Shown in pieces: positions 11,731 through 19,409 of a stretch of DNA of 64,000 nt (positions are counted from its first letter, which is position 1; each line of letters begins with the position of its first letter). The stretch lies in assembly GCA_016716625.1 (NCBI GenBank), contig JADJVJ010000001.1, positions 1,240,001 to 1,304,000 of the forward strand, written 5' to 3'. The DNA is from Nostocoides sp. GTDB taxonomy: Bacteria > Actinomycetota > Actinomycetes > Actinomycetales > Dermatophilaceae. The position numbers and the translations under genes are program-made. The notes under the pieces were generated by a model. It worked only from the letters and a program-made list of their open reading frames with translations. It ran no database searches and was not told the DNA's origin.

Positions 11731-11758
11731 TCGCCGCCAACTTCTTGTCCGACTCGTG

Positions 11759-11815
11759 TTGGCGTCCCGGGCCTCCTCGCGGTACAGTGACCACTGGTCA
11801 CATGACCATTGGTCA
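11759..11815 (+). promoter_or_regulatory. Promoter-like element followed by two tandem 13-bp palindromes
   Basis: TTGGCG (11759-11764) and TACAGT (11783-11788) are spaced by 18 bases and resemble a housekeeping promoter. Two palindromes of the form TGACCA-N-TGGTCA follow at 11788-11800 and 11803-11815, centres 15 bp apart, covering the expected transcription start. This looks like a repressor-controlled promoter reading toward the hydrolase gene at 12000. A 16-bp hairpin just downstream would interrupt that transcript. Confidence 0.5.
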
Positions 11816-11825
11816 CGCGACCAGA

Positions 11826-11867
11826 GGGCCGGATCCTTCCTGTGCAGGGATAGGAAGGATCCGGCCC
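11826..11867 (+). terminator. 16-bp perfect hairpin, probable terminator or attenuator
   Basis: GGGCCGGATCCTTCCT (11826-11841) pairs perfectly with its complement at 11852-11867 around a 10-base loop. There is no T-run, which is common for actinobacterial terminators. It could end the TetR transcript or attenuate the transcript starting near 11795. Confidence 0.6.
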
Positions 11868-11999
11868 CTGCCACGTCGTGATGGGTCAGCGGCCTGATCG
11901 GCAGGGGAGGACCCGCCATACTGTCGGCCGTGCGGGGCGGACTAGATTCAGTGGTGCGCAGGACACCAGCTGCGACACCACCGCAGAGGAGCGAGAGTC

Positions 12000-12755
12000 A
12001 TGACCATCCCGCACCGCACCGTGGGCCACGGCCCGCACACCGTCTTCTGTCTGCACGGCTGGTTCGGGTCAGCCGCCGGGTGGGGGAGTTTCCCGGAGTA
12101 CCTCGACGGGGAGCGCTTCACGTACGTCTTCACCGATAGCCGCGGCTACGGGGACCGGATCGGCGAGACCGGCGACTACACGCTGGACGAGGTGGCCGGC
12201 GACGTCCTCGCCCTCGCCGATGAGTTGGGGGTCCGCGAATTCTCGCTCGTCGGTCATTCGATGGGTGGCGCGGGTGTCCTCCGCGTGCTCGCGCTCGCCC
12301 CGGACCGGGTCCGCAAGATCGTCGCACTGACCCCGGTCGGCGCCTCGCCGACGCCGTTCGACGAGGACGGCCGCAGCCTCTTCTGGGGAGCAGTGGACAG
12401 CCGAGACATGCGAATGGGGATCATCGACTTCACCACCGGCACCCGGCTCACCTCGACCTGGGTAGCCTCGGTCGCGGACTGGAGCCTGGAGCACTCGACC
12501 CGCGAGGCCTTCCACGGCGCGCTCGAGGCCTGGGCACACCCGGACTTCCTTGCCGAGATCGCTGGGAACGAGACCCCGATGCTCGTCATCCCCGGCGAGC
12601 ACGATCCGGCCCTCGGCGAAGCCACCGTCCGCCAGACCTGGGAGCCACACTTCCCGCACTGCACCATCGAGGTCATGCCCAACGCCGGCCACTACCCGAT
12701 GTTCGAGACCCCGGTGGCGCTAGCGACCTCCGTGGAACGCTTCCTCAGCGACTGA
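12000..12755 (+). CDS. Alpha/beta-hydrolase fold protein
   Basis: A 251-residue soluble hydrolase. The oxyanion-hole motif FCLHGWFGS is at residues 17-25, the nucleophile elbow GHSMGG near residue 89, the acid in GEHDPAL near residue 200 and the catalytic His in NAGHYPMF near residue 223. The substrate cannot be told; esterases, lactonases and C-C hydrolases share this layout. GAGGAG lies about 10 bases before the ATG. Its last 11 bases overlap head-on with the convergent chelatase gene. Confidence 0.9.
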   Translation: MTIPHRTVGHGPHTVFCLHGWFGSAAGWGSFPEYLDGERFTYVFTDSRGYGDRIGETGDYTLDEVAGDVLALADELGVREFSLVGHSMGGAGVLRVLALAPDRVRKIVALTPVGASPTPFDEDGRSLFWGAVDSRDMRMGIIDFTTGTRLTSTWVASVADWSLEHSTREAFHGALEAWAHPDFLAEIAGNETPMLVIPGEHDPALGEATVRQTWEPHFPHCTIEVMPNAGHYPMFETPVALATSVERFLSD

Positions 12756-13443
12756 GCACGCCAGCCGGGGTGATCGCGGCGTAGCGTCCCACCACGGCCT
12801 CGACGATCGCCGGATGCGCTCCGATCGGGCCCCCGACCGGGGTGCCCAGAGCCCGGCCCTCGGCCTCCAGGACGGAGTGGAATCGGCCCTCGGTGAGCAG
12901 GTATGGGGCGAGCACGACCGCAGCCGGCGGCAGCCGGTGACCCTGGTCGAGTGCATCCAGGGCCTCTCGAGGTCGGGGGCCGGAGCCGCTGAGCACGGCC
13001 ACCTCGACTGGCACCGCCAGCGCCCCTTCGAGCCGGGCGCCGGCCTGTTCCAGATCCCTCAGGGCGTGCGGGCGGGTCGAGCCCGCGGCCACCAGGACTA
13101 CCCCCCGGGCCGGGCCGGCCGCGGCGACCCGGGAAGCGAGGGCGGTGATGATCTCCGGGCCGCCCTGCAGGGGCGGGGTGATGCTCGCGCGGTCATGCCG
13201 GGCGGCGAGGTGGGGGAGGTCGACCTCGAGGTGGTAGCCGGCGCCGAGGAATAGTGGCACGAGGACGGGGTCGACTGCGGTGGCGACCACGGGATCGGGG
13301 GACGGCCCGTGATCGAGCAGGGCCAGCCGGACCTCGGTGCCCGCCAGTGCCTCGGCGACCTGGTCGCGCAGGTGCGCCAGCGTGGCGACCCCCGCAGGCG
13401 ATGACGTCCCGTGGGCGACGAGGACGAGATCTCGGCCGGTCAT
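12745..13443 (-). CDS. Sirohydrochlorin chelatase (CbiX/SirB-like)
   Basis: A 232-residue class II chelatase related to CbiX/SirB, which would insert iron into sirohydrochlorin to form siroheme. The N-terminal LVAHGTSSPAG contains the catalytic His, and VPLFLGAGYHLEVDLP carries the second metal-binding His-Glu pair; a degenerate second half follows (VLAPYLLTEGRFHSVL). It is the last gene of the sulfite-reduction operon and overlaps the siroheme synthase gene by ATGA, so its product serves the sulfite reductase encoded first. Cobalt chelation for B12 is a possible alternative but less likely here. Confidence 0.88.
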   Translation of the reverse strand: MTGRDLVLVAHGTSSPAGVATLAHLRDQVAEALAGTEVRLALLDHGPSPDPVVATAVDPVLVPLFLGAGYHLEVDLPHLAARHDRASITPPLQGGPEIITALASRVAAAGPARGVVLVAAGSTRPHALRDLEQAGARLEGALAVPVEVAVLSGSGPRPREALDALDQGHRLPPAAVVLAPYLLTEGRFHSVLEAEGRALGTPVGGPIGAHPAIVEAVVGRYAAITPAGVLSR

Positions 13444-14642
13444 GACGCGTGCGGCGAGAGGGTGACGACGTCGCCGACGACGATAACGGCGGGGTTCTCC
13501 ACCCCGCGTGCCACGGCCAGGTCGGCAATGTCGGCCAGCGTGCCGAGGGTCACCCGTTGATCGGGAAGCCAGCCCCGTTCGATGATGGCGACCGGGCAGT
13601 GCGGCTCCCGGCCGTGCGCCACCAGGGTGGCCATCGACTGCCGCAGGGTGCTCACTGCCATGAGCAGGACGAGGGTGTGGTCGCTCCCGGGGGGCAGGGC
13701 GGGCAGATCGTCGTGGCCCGTGACGACGGTGAAAGCGCGAGCGAGTCCGCGATGAGTGACCGGGATCCCGGCCGCCGCGGGAACGGCGATGGCACTGGTC
13801 ACTCCGGGGACGACCTCGACCGGTATGCCGTGGGCCTGGCAGGCGATCCGCTCCTCACCTCCGCGGCCGAGGACGTAGGGATCGCCGCCCTTGAGCCGGA
13901 CGACGCCCCGGCCGGCGAGGGCTTCTGCGACGAGGAGATCGTTGATCTCGCCCTGGCTGAGGCTGTGGTGTCCGGGGGCTTTGCCGACATCGACGACCCG
14001 AACCGTCGAGGGCAGCCGGTCGAGGATCGAGCGCGGGGCGAGCCGGTCGACGACGATGACGTCCGCGGCACGGAGCAGTTCCAGAGCGCGTGCGGTGAGC
14101 AGCGCGTCCGCGCCGGGGCCGCCCCCGACCAGGGCTACCCAGCCCGGGCCGGTGCGGGCCCGGTGCCGGCGCAGGTCGACCTCGCCACGGCCGACGGTTG
14201 CGGCAAAGGCCTCGGCCACCGCCACCGCGAGCCGGGGGTCGCCCGTTGCGGACACCGCCAGCGTCACGGTGCCGTCCGGGGTGGCGACCGCGCGGCGGGC
14301 CGGGACCGAGACATCGGTCCGGTCCGCGCAAGTCGCGTCGATGGACCAGATCCGAGCCGCCTGTGCGGCCTCGCGCACCGCGGTGTCCACGGTCGGCTCA
14401 CCGGTTGCGGTGTGCACGAGCCAGGCCCCGTGCAGGTCACGAGGCCCGGCCCAGTCCCGGTCCAGCCAGGTGATCAGCCCGGCGGCATACAGGTCGTGGA
14501 GGTCCTCGCAGATCCACGGGGCGATGACCTCGACGAGGGCGCCCTCGTCGACGAAGCTCGCGACCCGCCGAGCCGCCACGGGGCCGCCGCCGACGGCCAC
14601 GACCCGCCGTCCGGTGAGGTCGAAGAGCAGCGGCAGGCTCAT
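13440..14642 (-). CDS. cysG: Siroheme synthase: precorrin-2 dehydrogenase/uroporphyrinogen-III C-methyltransferase
   Basis: A 400-residue fusion. Residues 1-150 are a Rossmann-type precorrin-2 dehydrogenase domain (VVAVGGGPVAARRV). From about residue 155 the SAM-dependent SUMT domain shows WVALVGGGPGADALLT, VRLKGGDPYVLGRGGEE and VEVVPGVTSAI. It converts uroporphyrinogen III to precorrin-2 and on to sirohydrochlorin. The ATG at 14642 overlaps the previous stop as ATGA and is preferred over the ATG five codons upstream. Ferrochelatase activity may be supplied by the neighbouring CbiX-like protein rather than this fusion. Confidence 0.93.
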   Translation of the reverse strand: MSLPLLFDLTGRRVVAVGGGPVAARRVASFVDEGALVEVIAPWICEDLHDLYAAGLITWLDRDWAGPRDLHGAWLVHTATGEPTVDTAVREAAQAARIWSIDATCADRTDVSVPARRAVATPDGTVTLAVSATGDPRLAVAVAEAFAATVGRGEVDLRRHRARTGPGWVALVGGGPGADALLTARALELLRAADVIVVDRLAPRSILDRLPSTVRVVDVGKAPGHHSLSQGEINDLLVAEALAGRGVVRLKGGDPYVLGRGGEERIACQAHGIPVEVVPGVTSAIAVPAAAGIPVTHRGLARAFTVVTGHDDLPALPPGSDHTLVLLMAVSTLRQSMATLVAHGREPHCPVAIIERGWLPDQRVTLGTLADIADLAVARGVENPAVIVVGDVVTLSPHAS

Positions 14643-15355
14643 CCGTGGATCCCGCACTCGGTCTTGGCCGAGCCCGCCCAGCGGCCCGAGCGGGGATCCT
14701 CACCGGGGGCCACCGGGCGGGTGCATGGTGCGCAGCCGATCGACGGGTACCCTTCGGAGAGAAGAAGGTTCACCGGGACTGAGTGCCGGGCAGCGTAGCT
14801 GGCGACGTCATCGGAGGACCAGGCCGCGAGCGGGTTGATCTTGACCAGGCCGTGCCGTTCGTCGAAGGCCACCACCGGGGTGCCCGCCCGGGCGGGGGAT
14901 TCCGCTCGCCGCAGCCCACTGGCCCAGGCCTCGTACCCGGCGAGCGCGGCCCGCAGCGGTTCGACCTTGCGGATGCGGCAGCACTGGGCCGGGTCGCGGG
15001 CATAGAGGCGCGGGCCGTGGGCGAGGTCCTGTTCGGCGACGGTGAGGGTGGGGCGGACGTCGAGGACCCGGACGGGGAGGTCGAGTTCGACCTGGGCCCG
15101 GGCACCGAGGGTTTCCGCGAAGTGGTAGCCGGTGTCGAGGAAGATCACGTCGACGCCGGGGGCGTGCCGGGAGAGGAGGTGCGGCACGACCGCGTCGGCC
15201 ATGCTGCAGGCCACCGCGAGGGTGCCGGGGAAGGTCGCGGCCGCCCAGGCGGCAACCTCCTCCGCCGGGGCGTCTGCGAGCAGCCGGGCGCCCTCGGCGG
15301 CGATCTGCGCAAGCTGCGCGCTCGGACGTCGGGTGGTCGTCGATTGTGCGGTCAT
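14639..15355 (-). CDS. cysH: Adenylyl-/phosphoadenylyl-sulfate reductase
   Basis: A 238-residue thioredoxin-dependent reductase that converts APS (or PAPS) to sulfite. The paired cysteines CCRIRKVEPL near residue 120 and CAPCTRPV near residue 207 are the ligands of a [4Fe-4S] cluster and mark the APS-reductase type. The catalytic cysteine is in the C-terminal KTECGIHG. It overlaps the sulfite reductase gene upstream and the siroheme synthase gene downstream by four bases each. ATP sulfurylase genes are not in this window. Confidence 0.93.
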   Translation of the reverse strand: MTAQSTTTRRPSAQLAQIAAEGARLLADAPAEEVAAWAAATFPGTLAVACSMADAVVPHLLSRHAPGVDVIFLDTGYHFAETLGARAQVELDLPVRVLDVRPTLTVAEQDLAHGPRLYARDPAQCCRIRKVEPLRAALAGYEAWASGLRRAESPARAGTPVVAFDERHGLVKINPLAAWSSDDVASYAARHSVPVNLLLSEGYPSIGCAPCTRPVAPGEDPRSGRWAGSAKTECGIHG

Positions 15356-17070
15356 CGCAGCGCGTCCTCCTCGGCCCGGTGCGCCCAGGCCGCGAAGGTC
15401 TCGCCCGGTGCGCGTTCGGCGACCCAGCGGCTCGACACCCGCTCGACATAGTCCGCGACCTCGGTGGCGGCGACCTTGAGGCCGCGGACGGTGCGTCCGA
15501 GCCCGGCCTCGTCACGGTCGGCCGAGGCCAGGCCGCCGCCAAGGTGGACCTGGAACCCCGGCACCTGCTCACCGTCGACGAGGACCACCTGTCCCTTGAG
15601 CCCGATGTCGGCGGTCTGGATGCGGGCACATGAGTTCGGGCAGCCGTTGACGTGCAGGGTGAGCGGAGTCGGCAGCGGGCGGTCGCTGAGTCGTCGGTCG
15701 AGTTCGGCTGCGGCGGCCGCGGCGGTGTCCTTGGTTTCGACGATGGCGAGCTTGCAGAACTCGATCCCGGTGCAGGCGATCGTCGAGCGGCGGAAGTCCC
15801 CGGGCGCCGTGCTCAGTCCGAGTTCCTCGAGGTCGGCGCGCAGCTGTGGAACTGCCTCTTCGGGCACGTCGAGGATGACGAGCTTCTGGTGCGCGGTGAG
15901 CCGGACCCCGCCGGCCCCGACCTGTTCGATCAGGTCCGCGAGCCCGGTCAACGTTCCGCCACCGACGCGGCCGACGACCGGCGCGGCCCCGACGACGAAG
16001 CGGCCGTTGCGCTGGTGTTGGACGCCGACGTGGTCTCCGGGTCCAGTTGGGGGAGCCGGCGGCGGACCGTCCGGCAGTCGATAGCCGAGGTAGTCCCGTT
16101 CGAGCACCTCCCGGAACCGCGACACCCCCCAGTCGGCGAGCAGGAACTTCAACCGGGCCTTGGTGCGCATCCGCCGGAAGCCGTAGTCGCGGAAGATCGA
16201 GATGACGGCATACCAGACCTCCGCGGCCTGCTCCTGGGTGACGAAGACGCCGAGGCGTTCGGCGAGTCGCGGCGCGGTCGAGAGGCCACCGCCGACCCAG
16301 AGGTCGTACCCAGGCCCGAGCTCTGGGTGTCGGACGCCGACCAACGAGATGTCGTTGATCTCGTGAACGACGTCGAGGTTCGGGTGGCCAGTGACGGCGG
16401 ACTTGAACTTGCGGGGGAGGTTGGCGAGCTCGGTGTCGCCGACATACCGGCGGGTGATCTCCTCGATGACCGGGGTGGGGTCGATGATCTCGTCCTCGGC
16501 GACCCCGGCCACGGGGGAGCCGAGGAAGCCGCGGGGGGTGTCACCGCAGGCCTCGGTGGTCTGCAGGCCGACGGCTTCGAGCCGCCGCCAGATCTCCGGG
16601 ACGTCCTCGACGGCGATCCAGTGGTACTGGATGTTCTGCCGGTCGGTGATGTCGGCCGTGCCGCGGGCGAAGGTCTGCGAGATCTCGCCGAGAACGCGAA
16701 GTTGGGCGGTGCTCAAGGCCAGCCCGTCGGTGCGGACCCGGAGCATGAAGTAGCGGTCCTCGAGTTCGTGCGGCTGGAGTTGGGCGGTGCGACCGCCGTC
16801 GATCCCGGGTTTGCGCTGGGTGTAGAGCCCCCACCAGCGGAATCGGCCGTGGAGGTCGTCCTCCGGTATGGCGTCGAAGCCCTGCACGCTGTATATGCGC
16901 TCGATCCGGTCACGGACCTCGAGGCCGCCGCCGGCGGCTTTCATCTCCTCGTTGGGGTTGAGCGGGGCTCGGCCGTCGACGGCCCACTGGCCGTGCGAGC
17001 GGCCGGCGGCCGGCGGGCGCAGTGCCCGTTCGGTGGGCGGGGTGGGGCGGCTGGGGCTGGCGAGCGTCAT
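15352..17070 (-). CDS. Ferredoxin-type sulfite reductase
   Basis: A 572-residue siroheme/[4Fe-4S] reductase of the NirA/Sir family, reducing sulfite to sulfide with six electrons from ferredoxin. The cluster ligands are in CTGIEFCKLA near residue 433 and CPNSCARIQTADIG near residue 480. The substrate-binding region TDRQNIQYHWI and GDTPRGFLGSP are present. Neighbouring cysH and siroheme genes make sulfite, not nitrite, the likely substrate. The ATG at 17070 has GAGGAG 7 bases upstream. A leader peptide gene lies 102 bases upstream and probably controls expression. It heads the four-gene operon. Confidence 0.93.
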   Translation of the reverse strand: MTLASPSRPTPPTERALRPPAAGRSHGQWAVDGRAPLNPNEEMKAAGGGLEVRDRIERIYSVQGFDAIPEDDLHGRFRWWGLYTQRKPGIDGGRTAQLQPHELEDRYFMLRVRTDGLALSTAQLRVLGEISQTFARGTADITDRQNIQYHWIAVEDVPEIWRRLEAVGLQTTEACGDTPRGFLGSPVAGVAEDEIIDPTPVIEEITRRYVGDTELANLPRKFKSAVTGHPNLDVVHEINDISLVGVRHPELGPGYDLWVGGGLSTAPRLAERLGVFVTQEQAAEVWYAVISIFRDYGFRRMRTKARLKFLLADWGVSRFREVLERDYLGYRLPDGPPPAPPTGPGDHVGVQHQRNGRFVVGAAPVVGRVGGGTLTGLADLIEQVGAGGVRLTAHQKLVILDVPEEAVPQLRADLEELGLSTAPGDFRRSTIACTGIEFCKLAIVETKDTAAAAAAELDRRLSDRPLPTPLTLHVNGCPNSCARIQTADIGLKGQVVLVDGEQVPGFQVHLGGGLASADRDEAGLGRTVRGLKVAATEVADYVERVSSRWVAERAPGETFAAWAHRAEEDALR

Positions 17071-17172
17071 CGGGGTCTCCTCATCGCTGGTGGCGAGCGC
17101 GCGAACGCGGTGAACGTGTCGGGCGTGGGGCGGTGGCGGGCGAGCGGGTCGACGATGACCGCGCTCAGGCCC

Positions 17173-17256
17173 TCAGCGACACATCAGGTGCGAGGAGACG
17201 CGCTGGAGGTCGACGTGGCGGCGCTTCGTGGAGCACACGGAAAGATCACGCGACAT
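17173..17256 (-). CDS. Leader peptide of the sulfite-reduction operon
   Basis: A 27-codon frame on the minus strand ends with RRHVDLQRVSSHLMCR followed by TGA. This closely matches the small actinobacterial putative leader peptide family (pattern RRHVDL..V.S.LCR) placed before sulfur-assimilation operons. The ATG at 17256 lies 7 bases after a TATCGT hexamer (17264-17269), so it is probably leaderless. It has a Cys codon at position 8 and a second Cys just before the last Arg, suiting cysteine-sensing by ribosome stalling. The sulfite reductase start is 102 bases further on. Confidence 0.8.
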   Translation of the reverse strand: MSRDLSVCSTKRRHVDLQRVSSHLMCR

Positions 17257-17263
17257 GATGGAT

Positions 17264-17281
17264 ACGATAATTCGCGATTAT
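17264..17281 (-). promoter_or_regulatory. Promoter region of the sulfite-reduction operon
   Basis: An AT-rich patch in otherwise GC-rich DNA. On the minus strand it reads CATAAT-cgcga-ATTATCGT, offering TATCGT 7 bases before the leader-peptide ATG, or CATAAT 14 bases further upstream, as the -10 box. The two AT blocks form an ATAAT/ATTAT inverted repeat that might bind a sulfur regulator. The remainder of 17071-17400 holds only the leader gene and the terminator of the ABC operon. Confidence 0.5.
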
Positions 17282-17335
17282 GTAGGGGGGCGGAGGTGTT
17301 CACCATGTGGGCACCGTGCCACGGGGCAACCCAAG

Positions 17336-17368
17336 GGCGCCGGAGTGCGGGGTATGCACTCCGGCGCC
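17336..17368 (-). terminator. Hairpin terminator downstream of the sugar ABC operon
   Basis: GGCGCCGGAGTGC (17336-17348) pairs perfectly with 17356-17368 around a 7-base loop. It lies 33 bases after the end of the last permease gene, on whose transcript it would form. No T-run follows. It also insulates the sulfite-reduction promoter. Confidence 0.75.
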
Positions 17369-17400
17369 TCGGCCCGTCCCTCAAATCGCGGGTCTGTTGA

Positions 17401-18267
17401 TCACCCCTTGTCGGCGCCTGCGTTGGCGCCCTGGGTGAAGTAGCGCTGGAAGATGATGAAGATGAGCGCTGTGGGAATGGTCATGATGAGCGCGGAGGCC
17501 ATCGAGATGGGGAACTGGTTGCCCGAGCCGAGACCACCGGAGGTGAGCTGACCCACGCCCCGCGTGAGGGTGTACAGGTTCGGATCGCTGACGGCGATGA
17601 CGAAGTGCCCGAGCTCATTCCACGACCCCTGGAAGGACAGGATGGTCAGGGTGATGAGCGCCGGCCGGGCCATCGGCAACACGATCGACCAGAACGTGCG
17701 GAAGGTTCCCGCACCGTCGATCCGGGCCGCTTCCTCCATGGAGGGCGAGATGGTCTCGAAGAACTGCTTCATGATGAACACCCCCGCGGCATCGACCAGG
17801 AGCGGCACGAAGAGGGCCGGGTAGGTGTCGTAGAGGCCGATGTAGTTGAGCACGAGGAACTTCGGGATGAGCAGGACGATCCCGGGCACTGCCATGACGG
17901 CGAGCAGGGCGGTGAAGACCCCGTCTCGGCCCCGGAACTTGAGCCGGGCCAGGGCGTACCCGGCGAGTGAGCAGAAGAACACTCGACCGATCGTGACGAG
18001 GATCGTGACGGTGACCGAGTTTTGGAACCAGAGCGGGTAGTCGGTGTCTGCGAGCCGTTTCAGGGCCGCCATGGTCACGGGTTGGGGGATCAGGTTGAGC
18101 GGGTTGGTCGTGGCGTCCGCGTCGGTCTTGAAGGAGGTGGCGATCTGGATGAAGAACGGGAAGACATACATCAGCGAGAAGAGGATCAGGGCCCCGTAGA
18201 CGGCGATCTTCTTACCGCGTCCCGCCCGGTTGACGATGTTGCCGTCGTTCACGGTGACCGTGCTCAT
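17401..18267 (-). CDS. Carbohydrate ABC transporter permease, MalG-type
   Basis: A 288-residue inner-membrane permease with about six hydrophobic segments. The cytoplasmic EAA loop is seen as EEAARIDGAGTFRTFWSIVLPMA near residue 190, written here in two parts: EEAARIDGAG and the following TFRTFWSIVLP. It pairs with the MalF-type permease encoded just upstream (4-base overlap). No ATPase gene is present in the operon, so a shared MsiK-type ATPase is probably used. Import of an oligosaccharide, probably an alpha-glucoside judging from the divergent glucosidase gene, is inferred. Confidence 0.92.
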   Translation of the reverse strand: MSTVTVNDGNIVNRAGRGKKIAVYGALILFSLMYVFPFFIQIATSFKTDADATTNPLNLIPQPVTMAALKRLADTDYPLWFQNSVTVTILVTIGRVFFCSLAGYALARLKFRGRDGVFTALLAVMAVPGIVLLIPKFLVLNYIGLYDTYPALFVPLLVDAAGVFIMKQFFETISPSMEEAARIDGAGTFRTFWSIVLPMARPALITLTILSFQGSWNELGHFVIAVSDPNLYTLTRGVGQLTSGGLGSGNQFPISMASALIMTIPTALIFIIFQRYFTQGANAGADKG

Positions 18268-19409
18268 GCCAGGGCTCCCTTCGCCTTGGCCGCCTTGGCC
18301 TGGGCCTTCGTCGCCTTCTTCTTGGCGACCTCATCCTTGTCTCGCAGGAGGTATCGCTGAATGCTCGTGAGGAGGAAGATGAGCGCGAACAGGATGAACG
18401 CGATGGCTGCGCCCTCGCCCCACTGCTGCTGCCGGAAGGCGGCGGCATACGACAGGTATGCCGGCGTGAGGGTGGTCTTGGCCGGACCACCCTGGGTCAT
18501 GACGTACATCTGGTCGAAGACCTGCCAGGTCCCGATGATGCCCAGGGTGAGCACGAGGAAGATCGTCGGCCGCAGGTGCGGAACTGTGACGTTCATGAAC
18601 CGCTGCCGTCGGTTCGCGCCGTCGACCATGGCGGCCTCCTCCACCTCGGCGGGAAGGTCCTGCAGCGCCGCGAGGAACATGAGCATGAAGGTTCCGGCCG
18701 TGGTCCAGATGACCTGGATCATGATCGTGGAAAGAGCCACGCTCGGTCCCTTGAACCACTCCCAGAGCGAGAGGTTCATGACCTCGGTGCTGGCCAGTGC
18801 GCTTGGTGGAGCATCAATGCTCCACAAGCCCACCTTCTCGCCGATGATGTGGATCACTCCGCGGGGATCATCGAGCCAGTTCGGTCCGATGACGCCGACC
18901 TTGGAGAGGATCGTGTTGATCGCACCCGTGCCGGTGAAGAGGTAGACGAAGACGAGCGAGATCGCGACCGAGGACACCACCGAGGGGAAGTAGAACGCAG
19001 TCCGGAAGAACGTGCGCCCCTTGAGGAACTTCTGGTTGACGATGACCGCGAGCAGGAGCGCCAGAGCGGTCTGCACCGGCACGACGCCCAGGACGTAGTA
19101 GAAGGTGTTCCGCATGGACAGCATGAAGTCCTGGCGGGAGAGGCCCTGCTCGGTGAGCAGCGAGGTGTAGTTCTCCGCGCCGACGAAGTTCACTCGGGAG
19201 CCGAAGGGGTTACCCCGGCCGTTCCAGTCGGTGAAGGACACCCACAGGGCCATCACGATCGGGATCGCGAGGAAGATCCCGAGAATGATGAGCATGGGGG
19301 AGACGAAGAGCCAACCGGCGCCGGTCTGGTTCTGACCGGTCCCCCTTTTGGCAACCCGGGCGGGGGCGCGCCGGCCGGAACCGGCGCGCCCGCTGTCGAC
19401 CTGGCTCAC
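18264..19409 (-). CDS. Carbohydrate ABC transporter permease, MalF-type
   Basis: A 381-residue permease with a basic cytoplasmic N-terminus, about seven hydrophobic segments and the EAA loop EEAAMVDGANRRQRFMNVTV near residue 285. The C-terminus is rich in Lys and Ala (KDEVAKKKATKAQAKAAKAK) and cytoplasmic. A long periplasm-facing loop lies between segments 3 and 4. The gene overlaps both neighbours by four bases, so the binding protein and two permeases are made from one transcript. Confidence 0.92.
   Translation of the reverse strand: MSQVDSGRAGSGRRAPARVAKRGTGQNQTGAGWLFVSPMLIILGIFLAIPIVMALWVSFTDWNGRGNPFGSRVNFVGAENYTSLLTEQGLSRQDFMLSMRNTFYYVLGVVPVQTALALLLAVIVNQKFLKGRTFFRTAFYFPSVVSSVAISLVFVYLFTGTGAINTILSKVGVIGPNWLDDPRGVIHIIGEKVGLWSIDAPPSALASTEVMNLSLWEWFKGPSVALSTIMIQVIWTTAGTFMLMFLAALQDLPAEVEEAAMVDGANRRQRFMNVTVPHLRPTIFLVLTLGIIGTWQVFDQMYVMTQGGPAKTTLTPAYLSYAAAFRQQQWGEGAAIAFILFALIFLLTSIQRYLLRDKDEVAKKKATKAQAKAAKAKGALA

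Noticed and set aside
15652..17400. 582-codon plus-strand frame opposite sulfite reductase
   Set aside because: Shadow of a gene with clear siroheme and iron-sulfur motifs.
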